Shown in pieces: positions 41,576 through 53,465 of a DNA stretch of 64,000 nucleotides. The stretch spans positions 466,501-530,500 of the forward strand of contig JACVTC010000121.1 in NCBI GenBank assembly GCA_016946835.1, read 5' to 3'. Each line of letters starts with the position of its first letter. Position 1 is the stretch's first letter. A model generated the notes under the pieces. The model did no database searches, was not told the origin of the DNA, and worked only from the letters and a program-made list of their open reading frames with translations. Made by a program: the position numbers and the translations under genes. The stretch comes from Neocallimastix lanati (nom. inval.). Taxonomy: Eukaryota; Neocallimastigomycota; Neocallimastigomycetes; Neocallimastigales; Neocallimastigaceae.

Positions 41576-42241
41576 TTATTCTGGATTAGGGTTTGAAATG
41601 ACTATCTGAAAGAAATTATGGTCTTCTCCTTCAGAGGCATTGGCTCTGCTAGCCTGTCTTACTTCTTTTTCAGAATTGACGCTTCTGGTTAGTTTACACT
41701 TATACTTTCGGAACAGTAACCCTTGTCGAGTACTAGCCTGAGGCATAATTTCTATAAAGAGAGCCACAAATCGCACCAAGAATGGCGTTTTTGAATAATC
41801 GAAAGAAATAATTTGGTTCTTAAACAAAACATCACATTCCTTTTTATAATTTAAATCAATAATGTCTGCATCTCTTCTACCAATAAGGAAGTTATATAAT
41901 CGATATCACGTCATATATATATTTACATACTCATTATTCAAAAAATTACTTAAATCAACTCGATTTTTACCAATTGAGCTATTCACTACATTAATAGTAA
42001 CGACACTATCATTTTCATTATCACTAATATTAATATTAATATTTTCACTATCACTAATTCTTCTATTATTAAATATATTATTTCTTTTGTTATTATTAAT
42101 ATTATAAACTTCATTACTATTATAAGAATTTGTACTTGATTCAATATTATTCATATCTGTGATAACAGTGTTTACATTACTATTTGATATTGGACAATAT
42201 TTAGAAATTTTAAAATATTTTTCATAAAGAATTTCAATATC
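41576..42241 (-). CDS. Unrecognised gene, last two exons; 5-prime end not resolved
   Basis: Exons 42241-41931 (entered in phase 0, left in phase 2 at a GTATGT donor) and 41873-41576 (AG acceptor, phase 2) join into about 203 codons ending in a stop. The first exon starts DIEILYEKYFKISKYC and becomes Asn/Ser/Asp-rich. The second reads DADIIDLNYKKECDVLFKNQ, then SKTPFLVRFVALFIEIMPQ and STRQGLLFRKYKCKLTRS. I do not recognise the family. The last exon is clearly richer in G+C than neighbouring genes and uses CTC, CGA and CTG codons rarely seen elsewhere, so it may be of different origin. Upstream, bases 42262-42290 could continue the frame (a second NFLNNE), but no acceptor or start codon was found there. 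If that is not coding, the gene may begin at the ATG at 42154. Confidence 0.5.
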
Positions 42242-42728
42242 CTTAAAATATATATATATTTACACACTCATTATTCAGAAAATTACGATAAAAGTTTATA
42301 TATATATTAAACAAAAATTTTCATTTTTTATTTAAATTAATTATATTTTAAAATGAAATGTATATATAAATAATAAAAATATATTTATATTTTATCAATA
42401 TTTCCCATCTTTATTTTTTATTTATTTATATTCAAAAAATTTTTTTTTTGTCATGATAATTAAACGTTTTGTTTGACATTTTTATAAAAATAAAAAGAAT
42501 AATTAACAAAAATAAAAATAAAAATAAAACAAAAAAATTAAAAATTAAAATAGTTGTTGGAATGAAAATTAATAAAAAAATTATATAAAGTATTGATAAT
42601 TAATAAAATAAAAAAAAAAAAAAAAAAAAACGATTATGTTGATTTAAAATTTTACAATGTTTAAAAAATTGTTATGTAAAATTTAAAATGATATAACATT
42701 TTAAATATAATATTGTACTAATATATTA

Positions 42729-42775
<47 letters not shown>

Positions 42776-42792
42776 TATCAACAATTAATTAT
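42242..42792. other. Short gap between an unrecognised gene and the LITAF-like gene
   Basis: AT-rich with an A run at 42610-42630 and a T run at 42746-42774. A short minus-strand start-like stretch (MSNKTFNYHDKKK) lies near 42505-42466, but it closes quickly and has no clear donor. The missing first exon of the gene to the left could lie here. A segment at 42248-42286 is nearly the same as one at 41913-41949. Confidence 0.5.
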
Positions 42793-43154
42793 CTAACGAT
42801 CAATTCTAGCTATTTCTCTGTTACAGTTAGGACAATAATGAATAACATCCTTAATATCATCAATCAATAATGGAATACAGAAGCAGCAACAACAGAAAAT
42901 GAATAAAAGAATAGTTAAAATCCATACTAGAGCATTATTTTCATACTTAATTATAGTACAAATATTTTCATTACAATATGGGCAACGCATTTGTACTGGA
43001 TTTCTTGACACAACTGATGGCATCATCATAGTTGTACTATTTCAATTTATATATTTGATATATATATATATAAATTTACATATTAGAATTTAAATTTATA
43101 TAATACTAACAATTAAAAATAATATAATTAAATACATACAATGCGTTTGGATCC

Positions 43155-43186
<32 letters not shown>

Positions 43187-43760
43187 TAAATAAAAATTAT
43201 CATTTTTATAATAGAAGAGTATTATCGATTCAATTAATTATTACAATATTAAATTATATAACCAATATAAATATATAAATTTGTATATAAATGTTTATAT
43301 ATAAATGATTAATTAGTATATTATTATTTAATATTTGTTATTTCGAGAATAATACTAGATTTCTATACAAATCTATATATATTTCAATATATTGTTACAA
43401 TTATTTAGGTAATAAATAACTTACATTTGTATTTACAGTTATGGAGTATTGACCTTGTGAATTATATAATGCAGCTTGAGAAGGATCTTGTAATAAAGCT
43501 TGTGATCTAAATTGTGGTGGATAGCCTGGAATGGGTTGTGACATTTGTGACATTTGAGGTTGGAGTGGAGAAGGATGAATTTGTGGTTGCTTTGGATCCA
43601 TTTTTCTCGAACCTTCGTTTTGATCCTGATCTTTATTAATTATAGGATGTGGTTTTAAATGAACAGAAGATTTATTTTTTGATAAAGGAGTAGATGAAAC
43701 TTTTGTTGTTTTTTTAATTTCAATTGTTGAAATCTCCGAAACTAAATCACCAGTTTTTGA
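42793..43760 (-). CDS. LITAF-domain membrane protein with a 14-nt exon; first exon not resolved
   Basis: Exons from about 43760 to 43427, 43153-43140 (14 nt) and about 43042-42793 join in phase. The long first part is Pro/Gln-rich (MSQMSQPIPGYPPQFRSQ). The last exon is the LITAF domain: MRCPYCNENICTIIKYENNA, a hydrophobic Cys-rich stretch (ILTILLFIFCCCCFCIP), then HYCPNCNREIARIDR. The paired CxxC knuckles flanking a hydrophobic insert define the fold. LITAF proteins bind zinc and sit on the cytosolic face of endosomal membranes. ATG 43601 is a possible start in good context, but the same frame stays open and coding-like upstream (STIEIKKTTKVSSTPLSKNK) to near 43760, so the true start is probably in another exon. 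A 9-nt candidate exon at 44027-44035 fits the phase but is unproven. Confidence 0.78.
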
Positions 43761-43799
43761 TTTACCTTTTTTATTATTATCATTTAAAAATATTTGTAA

Positions 43800-46700
43800 T
43801 TTATATTTTATTATATATGTATATAATATTTATTGTTAATTTTTATTTTATTTATTTAATATTATTTTATTATTTTTTTTTTTTCGGTGAATAAAAAAGT
43901 AGATTTAAAAAGTCCAAAGTGACAATAAATTTATAAAATATTTATATATTATATATAAAATTAATGAATTCATTATTTTAAGAGTAATATTAATATTTTA
44001 ATTTATATTATAATTACTTTTCTTACTTGGTGAAGCTTTATATAAATATTATTGAATAAAATAAATAAAAATAATATAATTTCATATGTTTATATATTTA
44101 AAAAAAAATATTACATTTGTCAGTATTATATAGATTGAAAAAATAAAAAAAAATAAAAAATAAAAAAATAAAAAATAAAAATAAATTAAAATTAAAATAT
44201 TACAAATTATAAAATATAATAAATTTTATAATTAATAAAGTTCATTATATATTATAAATAATATAATTTAAAATTTTATATTTTATGAAATTCATTGAAT
44301 TTTTTATAAAACAAAATACTTTAAACTTTAATTTTTCTGAAATATATTTAAATTGAAAATTCTCCTATTTATCTATCAGTAATGTAAAAATTAACTTTGG
44401 AATTTTTTTTTTTTAATTATTATTATGTATTTTATATATTTAATATTTCTATTTTTATTATTTTTATTTATTAATTGATTTTATTATTTAATATTATTAT
44501 AATTATTTATTATTATGTATTACTCCATTATAACTTTTATAATGTATATCTATTTAAATTTTAAATTATTATATTTTATGTTTTATATAATCATTTTATA
44601 TTAAAATTTATTTTATTTTAAAATGAATATTATAATAATATAGTTCATTTCAATTAACAACTATTTTTCATTATTTTATATTTTTTGCATTTTTATTTTA
44701 TATTATTTTTATTTTTTATAATATTTTTTTTATATTTTATTAATATAATGAATCTTATATTAGTTACTCTAATGCTAGTTGATATAGTTTATATATAGTA
44801 AAATTTAATTTTGTTATTAAATTGATATACAAAACATACATATAAATTTATAATTATATCTATTTTTCAAACTATTATTATTATCCATCATTATTTATTT
44901 AATCATTATTATTTTATTTTTTTAAACAGGATTGATTGTTAAAAATTTAATTTATTTATGATAAATTATACATATATTTATCTTAAATTTTTATAAAAAA
45001 AAAAAAAAAAAAAAAACAAATAAAACGTTTAAATTTCATATTTTTTTTTTTATTTTGATAAATTTAACCTTTAATAATACATTAAATAACTAATCCTTAA
45101 TATTATTTTTTATAATAACATCATTCGTTGTTGCCCAACATTATTAATCTCATATAAAATCATTTCATTATTATGAATAATAGTTTGGTTTGTTATTTAT
45201 AATAATATTATTTTTATTATTCTAGATTTTCATTTATTTAATATTTTTAATTACTAATTTTTTTAAATTGTTATAAACCACAGTTGTGCATTATAAAATA
45301 CAAAATATATTATTATATTATAATTTTCACCTGATGGGGTTCTCAATTCTTTTTTATCCCCTCCCATTTTGGAAATTTATATATTTATAATGTATAATGA
45401 ATTAATATCAATGATTTGAACCTTTTATTTTATAATTAAATAATCAAGTATAATTAATAAAAATTTGGTATTATTATATTGATTATATTTTATTATTTTA
45501 TTTATAAAATTAATAAAAGAATTTTAATAATTTATGTTTAAAAAGATATATTACAAAAAAATGTATTAATATAAATATATAGTGAATGAAAAGTCTAATT
45601 TATCTTTCTGTTTTTTCTTTATTTTTTAATATTTTTTTTATGAAAGAAAAAGAAAAAAATTTAAATGAAAAACAAAAAAATAAAAAGTGTTCTATATAAT
45701 TTCGAAATTTAAGTCCTTAATAATAATTATAATCATATAATTTTGGAATAAGATTTTTATATTTTGAAGAATAAAGTTTTAAAAATCAGCCATAAAATTA
45801 AGATTTTTTCTTTAAATTTAAAAATGGAAAGAAAAAAAATAAAAAAAAATAATAATAAATCTAAAATATAATTATTTATATTATTTTTGAGAATTTAAAT
45901 GAATAAATAGTTAATTAAAATCTTTTAATAAAATAATATGAATTTTATATCATTTTTAAATAAAATATTAATTTTGCAAAAAAATTTAGTTTTTTTTAAT
46001 AAAAAATATATTAAAAAACTAAAAAAAATATCATTAAAATTCGAACAATTTTGATATTAATATATTATATTAATTTTTAGGTATATCAAATACATGTAAA
46101 TAAACTATATATTTATATTATATCAATTTAATTATAACTGAATATAAAGTATATTTTTAGTATATATATATATAAATTAAGAAAATATTTGTTATATAGA
46201 ATATTACAATAAAAAATTTAAAAAGATATTTATAGATTTTCTTTTTAAAATTTGGATTTGTAGAATCAAAAAAATATTATTATATTTATGGTTATTAAAT
46301 AATATTATTATCCTAAATACTTTAATTATATTTAATAATTTTTTTTTTATATTTAATAAAAAAATTCCATTTATATAGTAAACCATCATGTTCTTATTTT
46401 ATTTTTTAAAACTATATTCAAATTTTTTATATTAATATTATTTTTATCTTTTATATTTTTATCATTTTTTATTATTATTATTATTATTACGTAAAAATAT
46501 ATATATAATTTTTTTTCCTAAATGATATACAATATACAAAATTAAAACTAAAATACATAATACTAATACTAAAAAAGTTTTTTTTCTTCATATATATTTA
46601 ATAAATAAATATAAAATAAAAAATTCATATCAAAAATCATTCAACTGGAAGATGAATATATATTGATTTATTAAATAAAATAAAAAATGTAATAAATTAG

Positions 46701-47256
46701 ATTGTTATATATATATATATATTTATTTATTTATTATTATTATTATTATTATTTTTTTTTTGAAAATTGAAAAAAATTTACAAACAATATTAATACATAA
46801 AAAAATAATATTACATACTATTAATTTTGAATATCAAACCTCTTAACATTTTTTTTTAATATTTAATTATAAAAAAATATAAATTTAATTATTAATAGTA
46901 TAGTAGACATGATAGTTTTACAATTAAAATAATATAGTACTTTAATATATTTCTAAATTATGTTTTAATCTTAATAATTATGAATTAAAGTATTATCATA
47001 GATTATTTTTACTATTTATTTTATTTTTACTATATATTTTATTTTTATTCTATTTCCATAATATTTTATTTCAACATTAATGATCATACATACATATATT
47101 GACAATATTTCATTACTAAAAATATTTATTATATAGTTTTAATTTTTATGATTTACTATTCTTTAATATATATTTTTTTATTATAATTTTCCCTCTAAAG
47201 TAGGAATAAAAATATATAAATATATTGCTTATTAATATTCTTTAAAAATATTTCTT
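43800..47256. other. Long AT-rich intergenic region, no gene seen
   Basis: About 3.4 kb with A, T, AT and TTA runs and no open frame of note. A patch at about 45285-45375 is a little richer in G and C (GATGGGG and CCCCTCCC) but has no coding or RNA signature I can name. The first exon of the LITAF-like gene may lie in its left part. Confidence 0.6.
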
Positions 47257-47540
47257 TGAAATTGAGATTTCGATCTCTACTCTTTAATAATATATCTTTA
47301 TTAATAAGGTTATTGTTTATAATTAATTGTATAATACAATTATATAAACATTATTTATTACATTTAATATAACTATATTTGGTTGCTTATGTAAGTATAT
47401 GATGTACGTCATATATGCGCCACAATATATTTACATAACAATACATGTTTAATTATTTAATATATTAATAATATTATATTCTAAGTCATTATATAACTAA
47501 CTATAATATAGTATTATAATATTAAGCTTTATTTCTAACA
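47257..47540 (-). repeat. Putative 3-prime LTR of the copia remnant
   Basis: Begins TGTTAG directly after the polypurine tract at 47541-47552 and may end in CA at 47257, a length of about 284 bases. The inner boundary is well supported by position; the outer one is inferred from the TG..CA rule only. Confidence 0.5.
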
Positions 47541-48720
47541 TTCCCCCTAAAGTTTAAGATCATTAAAGCTAGAAAGAATGTTGTTTCTAAATTTATTCAT
47601 TAAAGTAGTATTTAAGTATTTAGTTAAACTGTCTGATAAATTATACTCAGATTTAATATATTTTAAATCTATATAATTATTTCTTACCAATTCTCTAATA
47701 CTATGATATTTTAAATCTATATGTTTTGATTTCGGGTTAATTGTTTCATTTTCGGAATTATAAATTGCTGCTTTATTATCAGTATTGATTGTTATACATT
47801 CATGTCTGATTCCAAATTCTTTAAATATATTTTTATACCATAAGCAGTGTCTTGCGCATTCATACAGAGACACAATGTTGAAGTTTAGAGAACCAGCTTG
47901 TTGGGGCTGAATTAATTAGCATTAGAAATCCAGTAGTTGATCTTCTAGTTTCTTTGTCATCACCTAAATCGTCATCAACATATACTTCGAGGTTAATTTT
48001 ATCATTATATAAAAACTTTATACCATAATTTGGGTTCTTTTTTAAGTATCTAAATACTTTTAGTAAGTTATACCAATCCTCGTATGTGGGTTTTTCAGAT
48101 TTCCTTGAAGCCTTACTGACTGAATATAAAATATCAGGTCTAGTACTTAAAGCCAGATAAAGCAAACTTCCAATTGCTTGTTTATATCTTGTAGGATTAA
48201 AGTATTTATTTCTTAATTCTTTATATTCAATAGGTATGGTGTTCGATATTAAACTATATTTGTTTATGTTAAATTTATTTAGAATTTCTTCTAAATATTT
48301 TATTTGATGTATAAAATAACTGTCATTACATTTAACGAATTTTATACCAATTATAAAATCAATCTCACTTACATCGGTAACTTCAAAATTATTTTTAATT
48401 AATTTTTTGGTTTTCTTAATTTCGGCATCAGTTCCAGATATAATAATATCGTCTACATATACGGCTACAATACATTTTATGTTACTATCATTATCCTTTT
48501 TAATATATACACATAGGTCACTAATGAACCTTTTAAAGATTAAACTTATTAATACTTTATTAAATGTTTCATTCCACATCCTACCTGATTGTTTCAAGCC
48601 GTATAAAGCTTTATTTAATTTACAAAAACCTTTTCTCTTTAGACCTTCAGGGATCTCCATGTATATATCTTCCTTTAGTTTGGCATTTAAATAAGCGGCT
48701 TTAATATCCATTTGATGAAT
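47257..48720 (-). mobile_element. Ty1/copia LTR-retroelement remnant, 3-prime part
   Basis: On the minus strand this fossil shows the second half of a copia reverse transcriptase (MDIKAAYLNAKLKEDIYMEI, ALYGLKQSGRMWNETF, YVDDIIIS) and its RNase H (TRPDILYSVS, TDNKAAIYNSEN, KHIDLKYHSIRELV). After the last codons comes a purine-rich tract (GGGGGAA on the minus strand) and then TGTTAG, the expected start of the 3-prime LTR. The LTR would run from 47540 down to about 47257, where the minus strand ends TTTCA; that end is a guess without the partner LTR. The upstream half of the element is missing. It is broken, with at least one internal break. It abuts an older Ty3 remnant near 48720-48790. Confidence 0.85.
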
Positions 48721-49553
48721 ATTAAATTTATGGTGAACTGGAATAGCTATAATTATTCCGAGTGTATCCTGTTTAAGTGTAAGAATACACTCAATAAAAT
48801 TAAAACAAGGTCAAATGAAGTAAAAAGTTCGCTTTTTACCATCGTCGAAGGGGTTCTGCATTTCAGAACCGAATAATTGTCCTTTCTTCACTCAAGGCCA
48901 AGGTATTGAAAATGTATCATTATGGTCCAACTAATGGTCACCAAGGAGTAGATAAAACTTTTGAAAAATTAAGAAGAAATTATTGGTGGCCAAATATGAA
49001 AAAAGATATCAAGAATTGCATATCCTCATGCGATGTTTGTGGAAGAAATAAGCTCTGAAGACACAAGCCATATGGTAAAATACAATCTTTACCGGTTCCC
49101 AGTAGACCTTAGGAAATAATTGGCGTTGACTTTATCACTTCACTTCCCAGCTCGCATGATTGTACATGTTTAATGGTTGTTGCTGACCATCTGACCAAAA
49201 TGATTCACCTTGTCCCTTGTTCTGATGTTCCCTCCGCTGATCTGACAGCCAAAATGCTTCTATTCAATGTTTTTCACTACCATGGATTCCCTAAAATAAT
49301 TGTTTCGGACCATGGTTCTCAATTTTCATCAGAATTTTGGACCTCGTTGTGCTCTGCTATTAACGCTAATCCAAGACTTGCCACAGCTCACCATCAACAA
49401 TCCAATGGACAAATTGAGCGTGCAAATGCAGTAATTGAGCAGTATCTCCGATGTCATTGTTCAATGTCCCAGATTGAATGGTGTTATTATGTTCCTTTAT
49501 GTGAAATGGCCTATAACAACTCCCTGCATAAGTCCATAGGTAAATCATCATTC

Positions 49554-50161
49554 TGTAAAGAGTTTATATGAAACAGATTACAAATAACAAAATACACAAA
49601 ATATATATAAAAACACGTAATAAAAAAAATTCCTTTTTAATAAATAATCTTTTATTAAATTTAAAAATAAATCTCTTCTCGTTATTAACTATTTGATAGT
49701 CAATAACTAATACATCGATTTAATTATAGAAATTTACATGTATTTATAATTTTTTATGATTATATTATAATATATTATTTCTATCTAATTTACATATATT
49801 ACTATTTATTTATAAACAAAATATTTATTAATAATTTTATTAAATAATAATTAACTAAAACTAAACAATAATTAATTCAATAAACTTTCAACTTATTTAC
49901 AATAATAATTAAATTCAATAAAAACTCATTTATTAGATATTTATTATATAAATATTATTAATACTAATGTTTATATATTTACAATTCAAAACTATTTTTG
50001 TAAACTATTTATACTAATTTTAACTATTTAAAACTATTCTGAAATTAATTTTAAAGTATTTTAAACTAACTAAACTAAATTAACTAACTTAAATAAATTA
50101 TTTAGATTAAATTTATTATCCAAAATTATTTAATTATTAAAGATTTTATTAAATCTTTACA
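49554..50161. repeat. Solo LTR, 608 bp, with 5-bp target-site duplication
   Basis: An AT-rich block with TGTAAAGA at its left end and TCTTTACA at its right end (8-bp inverted termini, TG..CA) is flanked on both sides by CATTC (49549-49553 and 50162-50166). It interrupts the integrase region of the older Ty3 remnant. No internal coding part is present. A solo LTR left by recombination between two LTRs is the simplest reading; a non-autonomous DNA element with 5-bp duplications is less likely. It does not resemble the LTRs at 51358 or 57677. Confidence 0.82.
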
Positions 50162-50584
50162 CATTCTTTGCTAATTATGGCTTTAATCCTTCCTGCACTA
50201 TAGAGTCGCCTCCTGTTCTTCTAAAGGATAATGCTTCCGCTTTAACCAGGGATTGGTCCTCACATTTCGAAGCATTAAAGAGACACTTACAATAAGCTAA
50301 AGAAAATTTTAATAATTTTGGAGATTCGAAGAAAGCTACAGGACCTTCATTCAAAATAAATGATTTTTTATGGCTAAAAAGATATAATTTTACAAATGAG
50401 CCATCCAAAAAACTTTCTTCACAATATCTTGGGCCGTTTAGAATTTTGGAAGTGAGGGAGAGAATGAATTACCGTTTGGACTTGCCAGAAAATCTACATT
50501 TACATCCGGTATTTCATGTTTCCCAGTTGGAGCCTTATACAAAAAGAAATCCGGAACTAGTGGATGCATCATAAGGAGGTGCAA

Positions 50585-51357
50585 TGTAAGAATGTAAGAA
50601 ATTGATATAAATTTTTATAATTTATTTCTATTTTTTATTAATTAATAATTATTTCATAATTATCATTCTTTAAAAATTTATTTCATTTAAAAACAATTAT
50701 ACCAATTAATGTATTAATTGTTATATGAAAAATGTATTTAATATAACTTCTGTATTATTTCAAAGAAAAAATGTATTTAATAAAATTTCTGCATTATTTT
50801 ATCCTTCTCTTTTTTATCCTTTTTTCTTTTTAATTCTTTTAGTTATTAAAATCGGTTATTAAAGTTTTTCCGATTAATTATAATTGGTTTTATTTAATAA
50901 CACGATGATCAATAAGTATAGATTATTGATCAAAAATCTTTCCAGTTTTTTCTTCTAATCTTTTTCTGGAAAGAATCTGTAAAGATATCTTTATATCTTT
51001 AATAAATTTATGTAATTCATTATTACATTAATATATGTATGAAATTTTTTCCACGATATCTTGAATAAAATTATGTAATTTACATTAATTTATGAATTAA
51101 AGCATATTTCAATAAATTTATGTAAACGAAAAATCATACATCAAATTTACGTGCATGAATTAAATACTTTAAATAATTATTTCTCCTTAAATTAATAATT
51201 GAAATTTAAAATTATAAATTAGAACTTAAATTATTTAAATTTATATTTATTAAATATGAAGTTAAATAATTTAGTCACAAAAAATTCGCCAAATCTGTTA
51301 TTGTTAAATTTTTATTTATTTAAATAGTATAGTTTAATATTATTTGTAACGAAACTC
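50585..51357 (+). repeat. Diverged 3-prime LTR of the older Ty3 element
   Basis: Starts TGTAAG after GAGGTGCAA-like purine-rich sequence. It shares a diagnostic block with the young LTR: ATCGGTT, AACACGATGATC and two hairpins at 50907-50931 and 50937-50974. Similarity elsewhere is weak. Its right end is not defined because the young element begins at 51358. Confidence 0.7.
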
Positions 51358-52356
51358 TGTAAGAATCTATAATTATTTTTAACAAAATAATTATATTTTC
51401 TTAGTTAGGTTATAATTAATATAACTTTTATTTAACTCATATTTCATTTATACAATTAATTATAATTAATAATTTATTTAATTATATATTAAAATTTTAT
51501 TTAGTTTAATATTAAAAATTTATTTAATCAAATAATTTTTATACATTTAAAATAATATTAAATTTATTTAATTATTCACTTAATTATTAAATTTATTAGT
51601 TTTAGTTTTCTCTCACTTATTAAATCATAAACTATAACACTATTCTGTATTTTATCATGTATTCTGTATTCTATCATGTATTCTGTATTGTATTAATCAT
51701 ATATTTTATTATTAATGTATTGTTTTATATTTTTTATGTAAAGTTCTATAAAATAGAACTAAATAGATTAAATTTTAAATTTTATGATCGAAATAATTTT
51801 CATTATTTTATTCTTTTATTTTCGATCATTATATTAGATTAAGTAATCGGTTAATTAAGGTTTTTCCAATTACTTCTTAAAAGTAATCGGTTTTACTTAA
51901 TTAACACGATGATCGATATGGATAGAATATCGATCAAAAAACTTATCTAGGTTTTTCTTCTAGTCTTTTCCTAGATAAGAGATTTGTTAAGATTAGAACC
52001 CCTTTTGATTTTAACCTTATTTTGACAAAAAAGTATAAATAAGGCTCTTGAGTTCTCTTTGAGAAATCAAGAGTTATTATTATAACAATTATAATATAAT
52101 AATAATAACAATAAGTTTTAACATTTAAAATTTTTAATAAATAATAAAACAAATTATTTTAATAAAACAAATTTTATAATTAAAACTTTTCCTTATCAAT
52201 TTTAGTGTTTCGTCTATTATAATTCGTTATAATAAACTCGATAATTAGAAAGAACCATAGGTAAGTATGATTCTTTTCTAAACCTTTAATATTAGCAGTT
52301 AGAGCTAATATTAATGATTAATAATTTAATTATAATTTTTTAATTAAATTATTACA
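51358..52356 (+). repeat. 5-prime LTR of the young Ty3 element
   Basis: 999 bases, TGTAAGAATCTATAA at the start and AAATTATTACA at the end. It contains two strong hairpins at 51911-51935 and 51942-51979. Small open frames inside it recur identically in the other LTR and are not genes. Confidence 0.93.
51911..51979 (+). other. Pair of conserved LTR hairpins
   Basis: Hairpin I pairs GATCGATAT with ATATCGATC around the loop GGATAGA. Hairpin II pairs CTTATCTAGG with CCTAGATAAG around an 18-base pyrimidine-rich loop (TTTTTCTTCTAGTCTTTT). The older LTR has the same two hairpins at 50907-50931 and 50937-50974 with different stem bases but the same pairing and almost the same loops. The pair also sits at 58230-58298 in the 3-prime LTR. 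The role is unknown; a transcript-level signal is inferred. Confidence 0.75.
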
Positions 52357-52732
52357 ATAATAACTCTTCTTAGTATAGTTTAATAGAATAGTTAATTAAT
52401 TTAATAATATAATTAATTTCTAGAATCAAGTAGTACAAAATAATTTAGTGTAGTACAATAAAAATTTTTATGATTAATAATAAATAAAATAATATAAATT
52501 ATATAGAATAATCTAGAAATTAAAAAAATAAATTAATATATAGTAAATAAATTAAATATTAAAATATAAGTAGATAATATTAGTAAATCAGATCAAAAAT
52601 CATTAATTAATAATTTAGTATAGAAATTATAAGAATAAATTAATATAAACCATAAATTAAATATTAAAAAATAAGTAAATAGTAATAATTAGTTGGATAA
52701 ATAATTAAAATCATAAAAAATTAAAAGAATAG

Positions 52733-52960
52733 ATATATAGTAATAAATAATAATAAATAATAATAAATAATAATAAATAATAATAAATAATTAATAATAA
52801 TAATTAATAATAAATAATAAATAATAATAATTAATAATAAATAATAAATAATAATAAATAATAATAAATAATAATAAATAATAATAAATAATAATAAATA
52901 ATAATAAATAATGATAGTAAATAATAAATGATGAATGATAAATGATAAATGATAAATAAT
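52733..52960. repeat. AATAATAAAT-type microsatellite in the leader of the young Ty3 element
   Basis: AAT and AAAT units alternate as a roughly 10-base repeat over about 230 bases, between the 5-prime LTR and the structured leader. Open frames on the minus strand across it are artefacts of the repeat. Confidence 0.9.
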
Positions 52961-53243
52961 AAAAAAAAAATTAAACAACAATAAATAGCAATAATAAAAT
53001 AAATAATAACAATAATAAGAACACATAAATACACTAACATATGTTTACATGATTTTAGGGAAATAGAACTGGAAGAAGTAGGCCAAGGAAACAATATAGA
53101 AGAACCAAGACTTAGTACAGACCTTAGAAGCAGAAGTGTGTTAGCATCTAGGTAACAGTTACCGGATTAAGTTTATCTGTCACAGGCAGCGATCTGGGCA
53201 GCTCTGGACTGGCCTATCCGATGTGTGGTAGGTTGCAATCGTG

Positions 53244-53348
53244 GTGTACGCGGGAACATGACACCAGTAATAGGCAAGCTGCTCCCGTCATTAAGTACAT
53301 ACTACTGTTTACTGCTAACGTGCTTCTGGAAAATCGTCTGGAAATGCT
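53244..53348 (+). other. Structured leader module shared with the right-hand Ty3 element
   Basis: A GC-richer block about 120-220 bases before gag. GTGTAC at 53244-53249 can pair with GTACAT at 53295-53300, enclosing a CGGGA/TCCCG stem and the motif GTAATAGGCAAGCTG (53267-53281). TACATACTACT and GGAAATGC follow. The right-hand element has the same order of motifs at 60038-60134. The function is unknown. Confidence 0.65.
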
Positions 53349-53465
53349 TGAGTATTTTCTTATTCAACTGTTTTCTTTCGCCAAAACTTCCTATCTATGA
53401 CCTTATAATCATAATAAACATATATATATATTTCATAGTTAATATAATTTATAATTTAGGTAAAA

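Larger units (their letters stand above)
48770..51357 (+). mobile_element. Older Ty3/gypsy remnant with 3-prime LTR, carrying a nested solo LTR
   Basis: The fossil keeps the integrase half of pol: the zinc-binding part (NGHQGVDKTFEKLRRNYWWP), the catalytic core (IVSDHGSQFSSEFW) and the GPY/F module (SSQYLGPFRILEVRERMNYR) followed by HLHPVFHVSQLEPY. A 608-bp solo LTR of another family lies inside the integrase region. Downstream an LTR begins TGTAAG at 50585, preceded by a purine-rich tract. It is related to, but clearly diverged from, the LTRs of the element inserted at 51358. The remnant is decayed, with several breaks, and its left part is missing. It is plainly older than its right-hand neighbour but of the same lineage. 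Confidence 0.85.

Noticed and set aside
41862-42107. Plus-strand open frame of 81 codons rich in Leu/Ser/Ile
   Set aside because: It is the shadow of the Asn/Asp-rich minus-strand exon at 41931-42241, which splices in phase to the next exon.
51657-52152. Small open frames repeated at 57976-58471
   Set aside because: They lie inside the two copies of the same LTR and have no protein-like composition.
52721-53094. Two minus-strand open frames of about 90-100 codons
   Set aside because: They are produced by the AATAATAAAT microsatellite in the retroelement leader.
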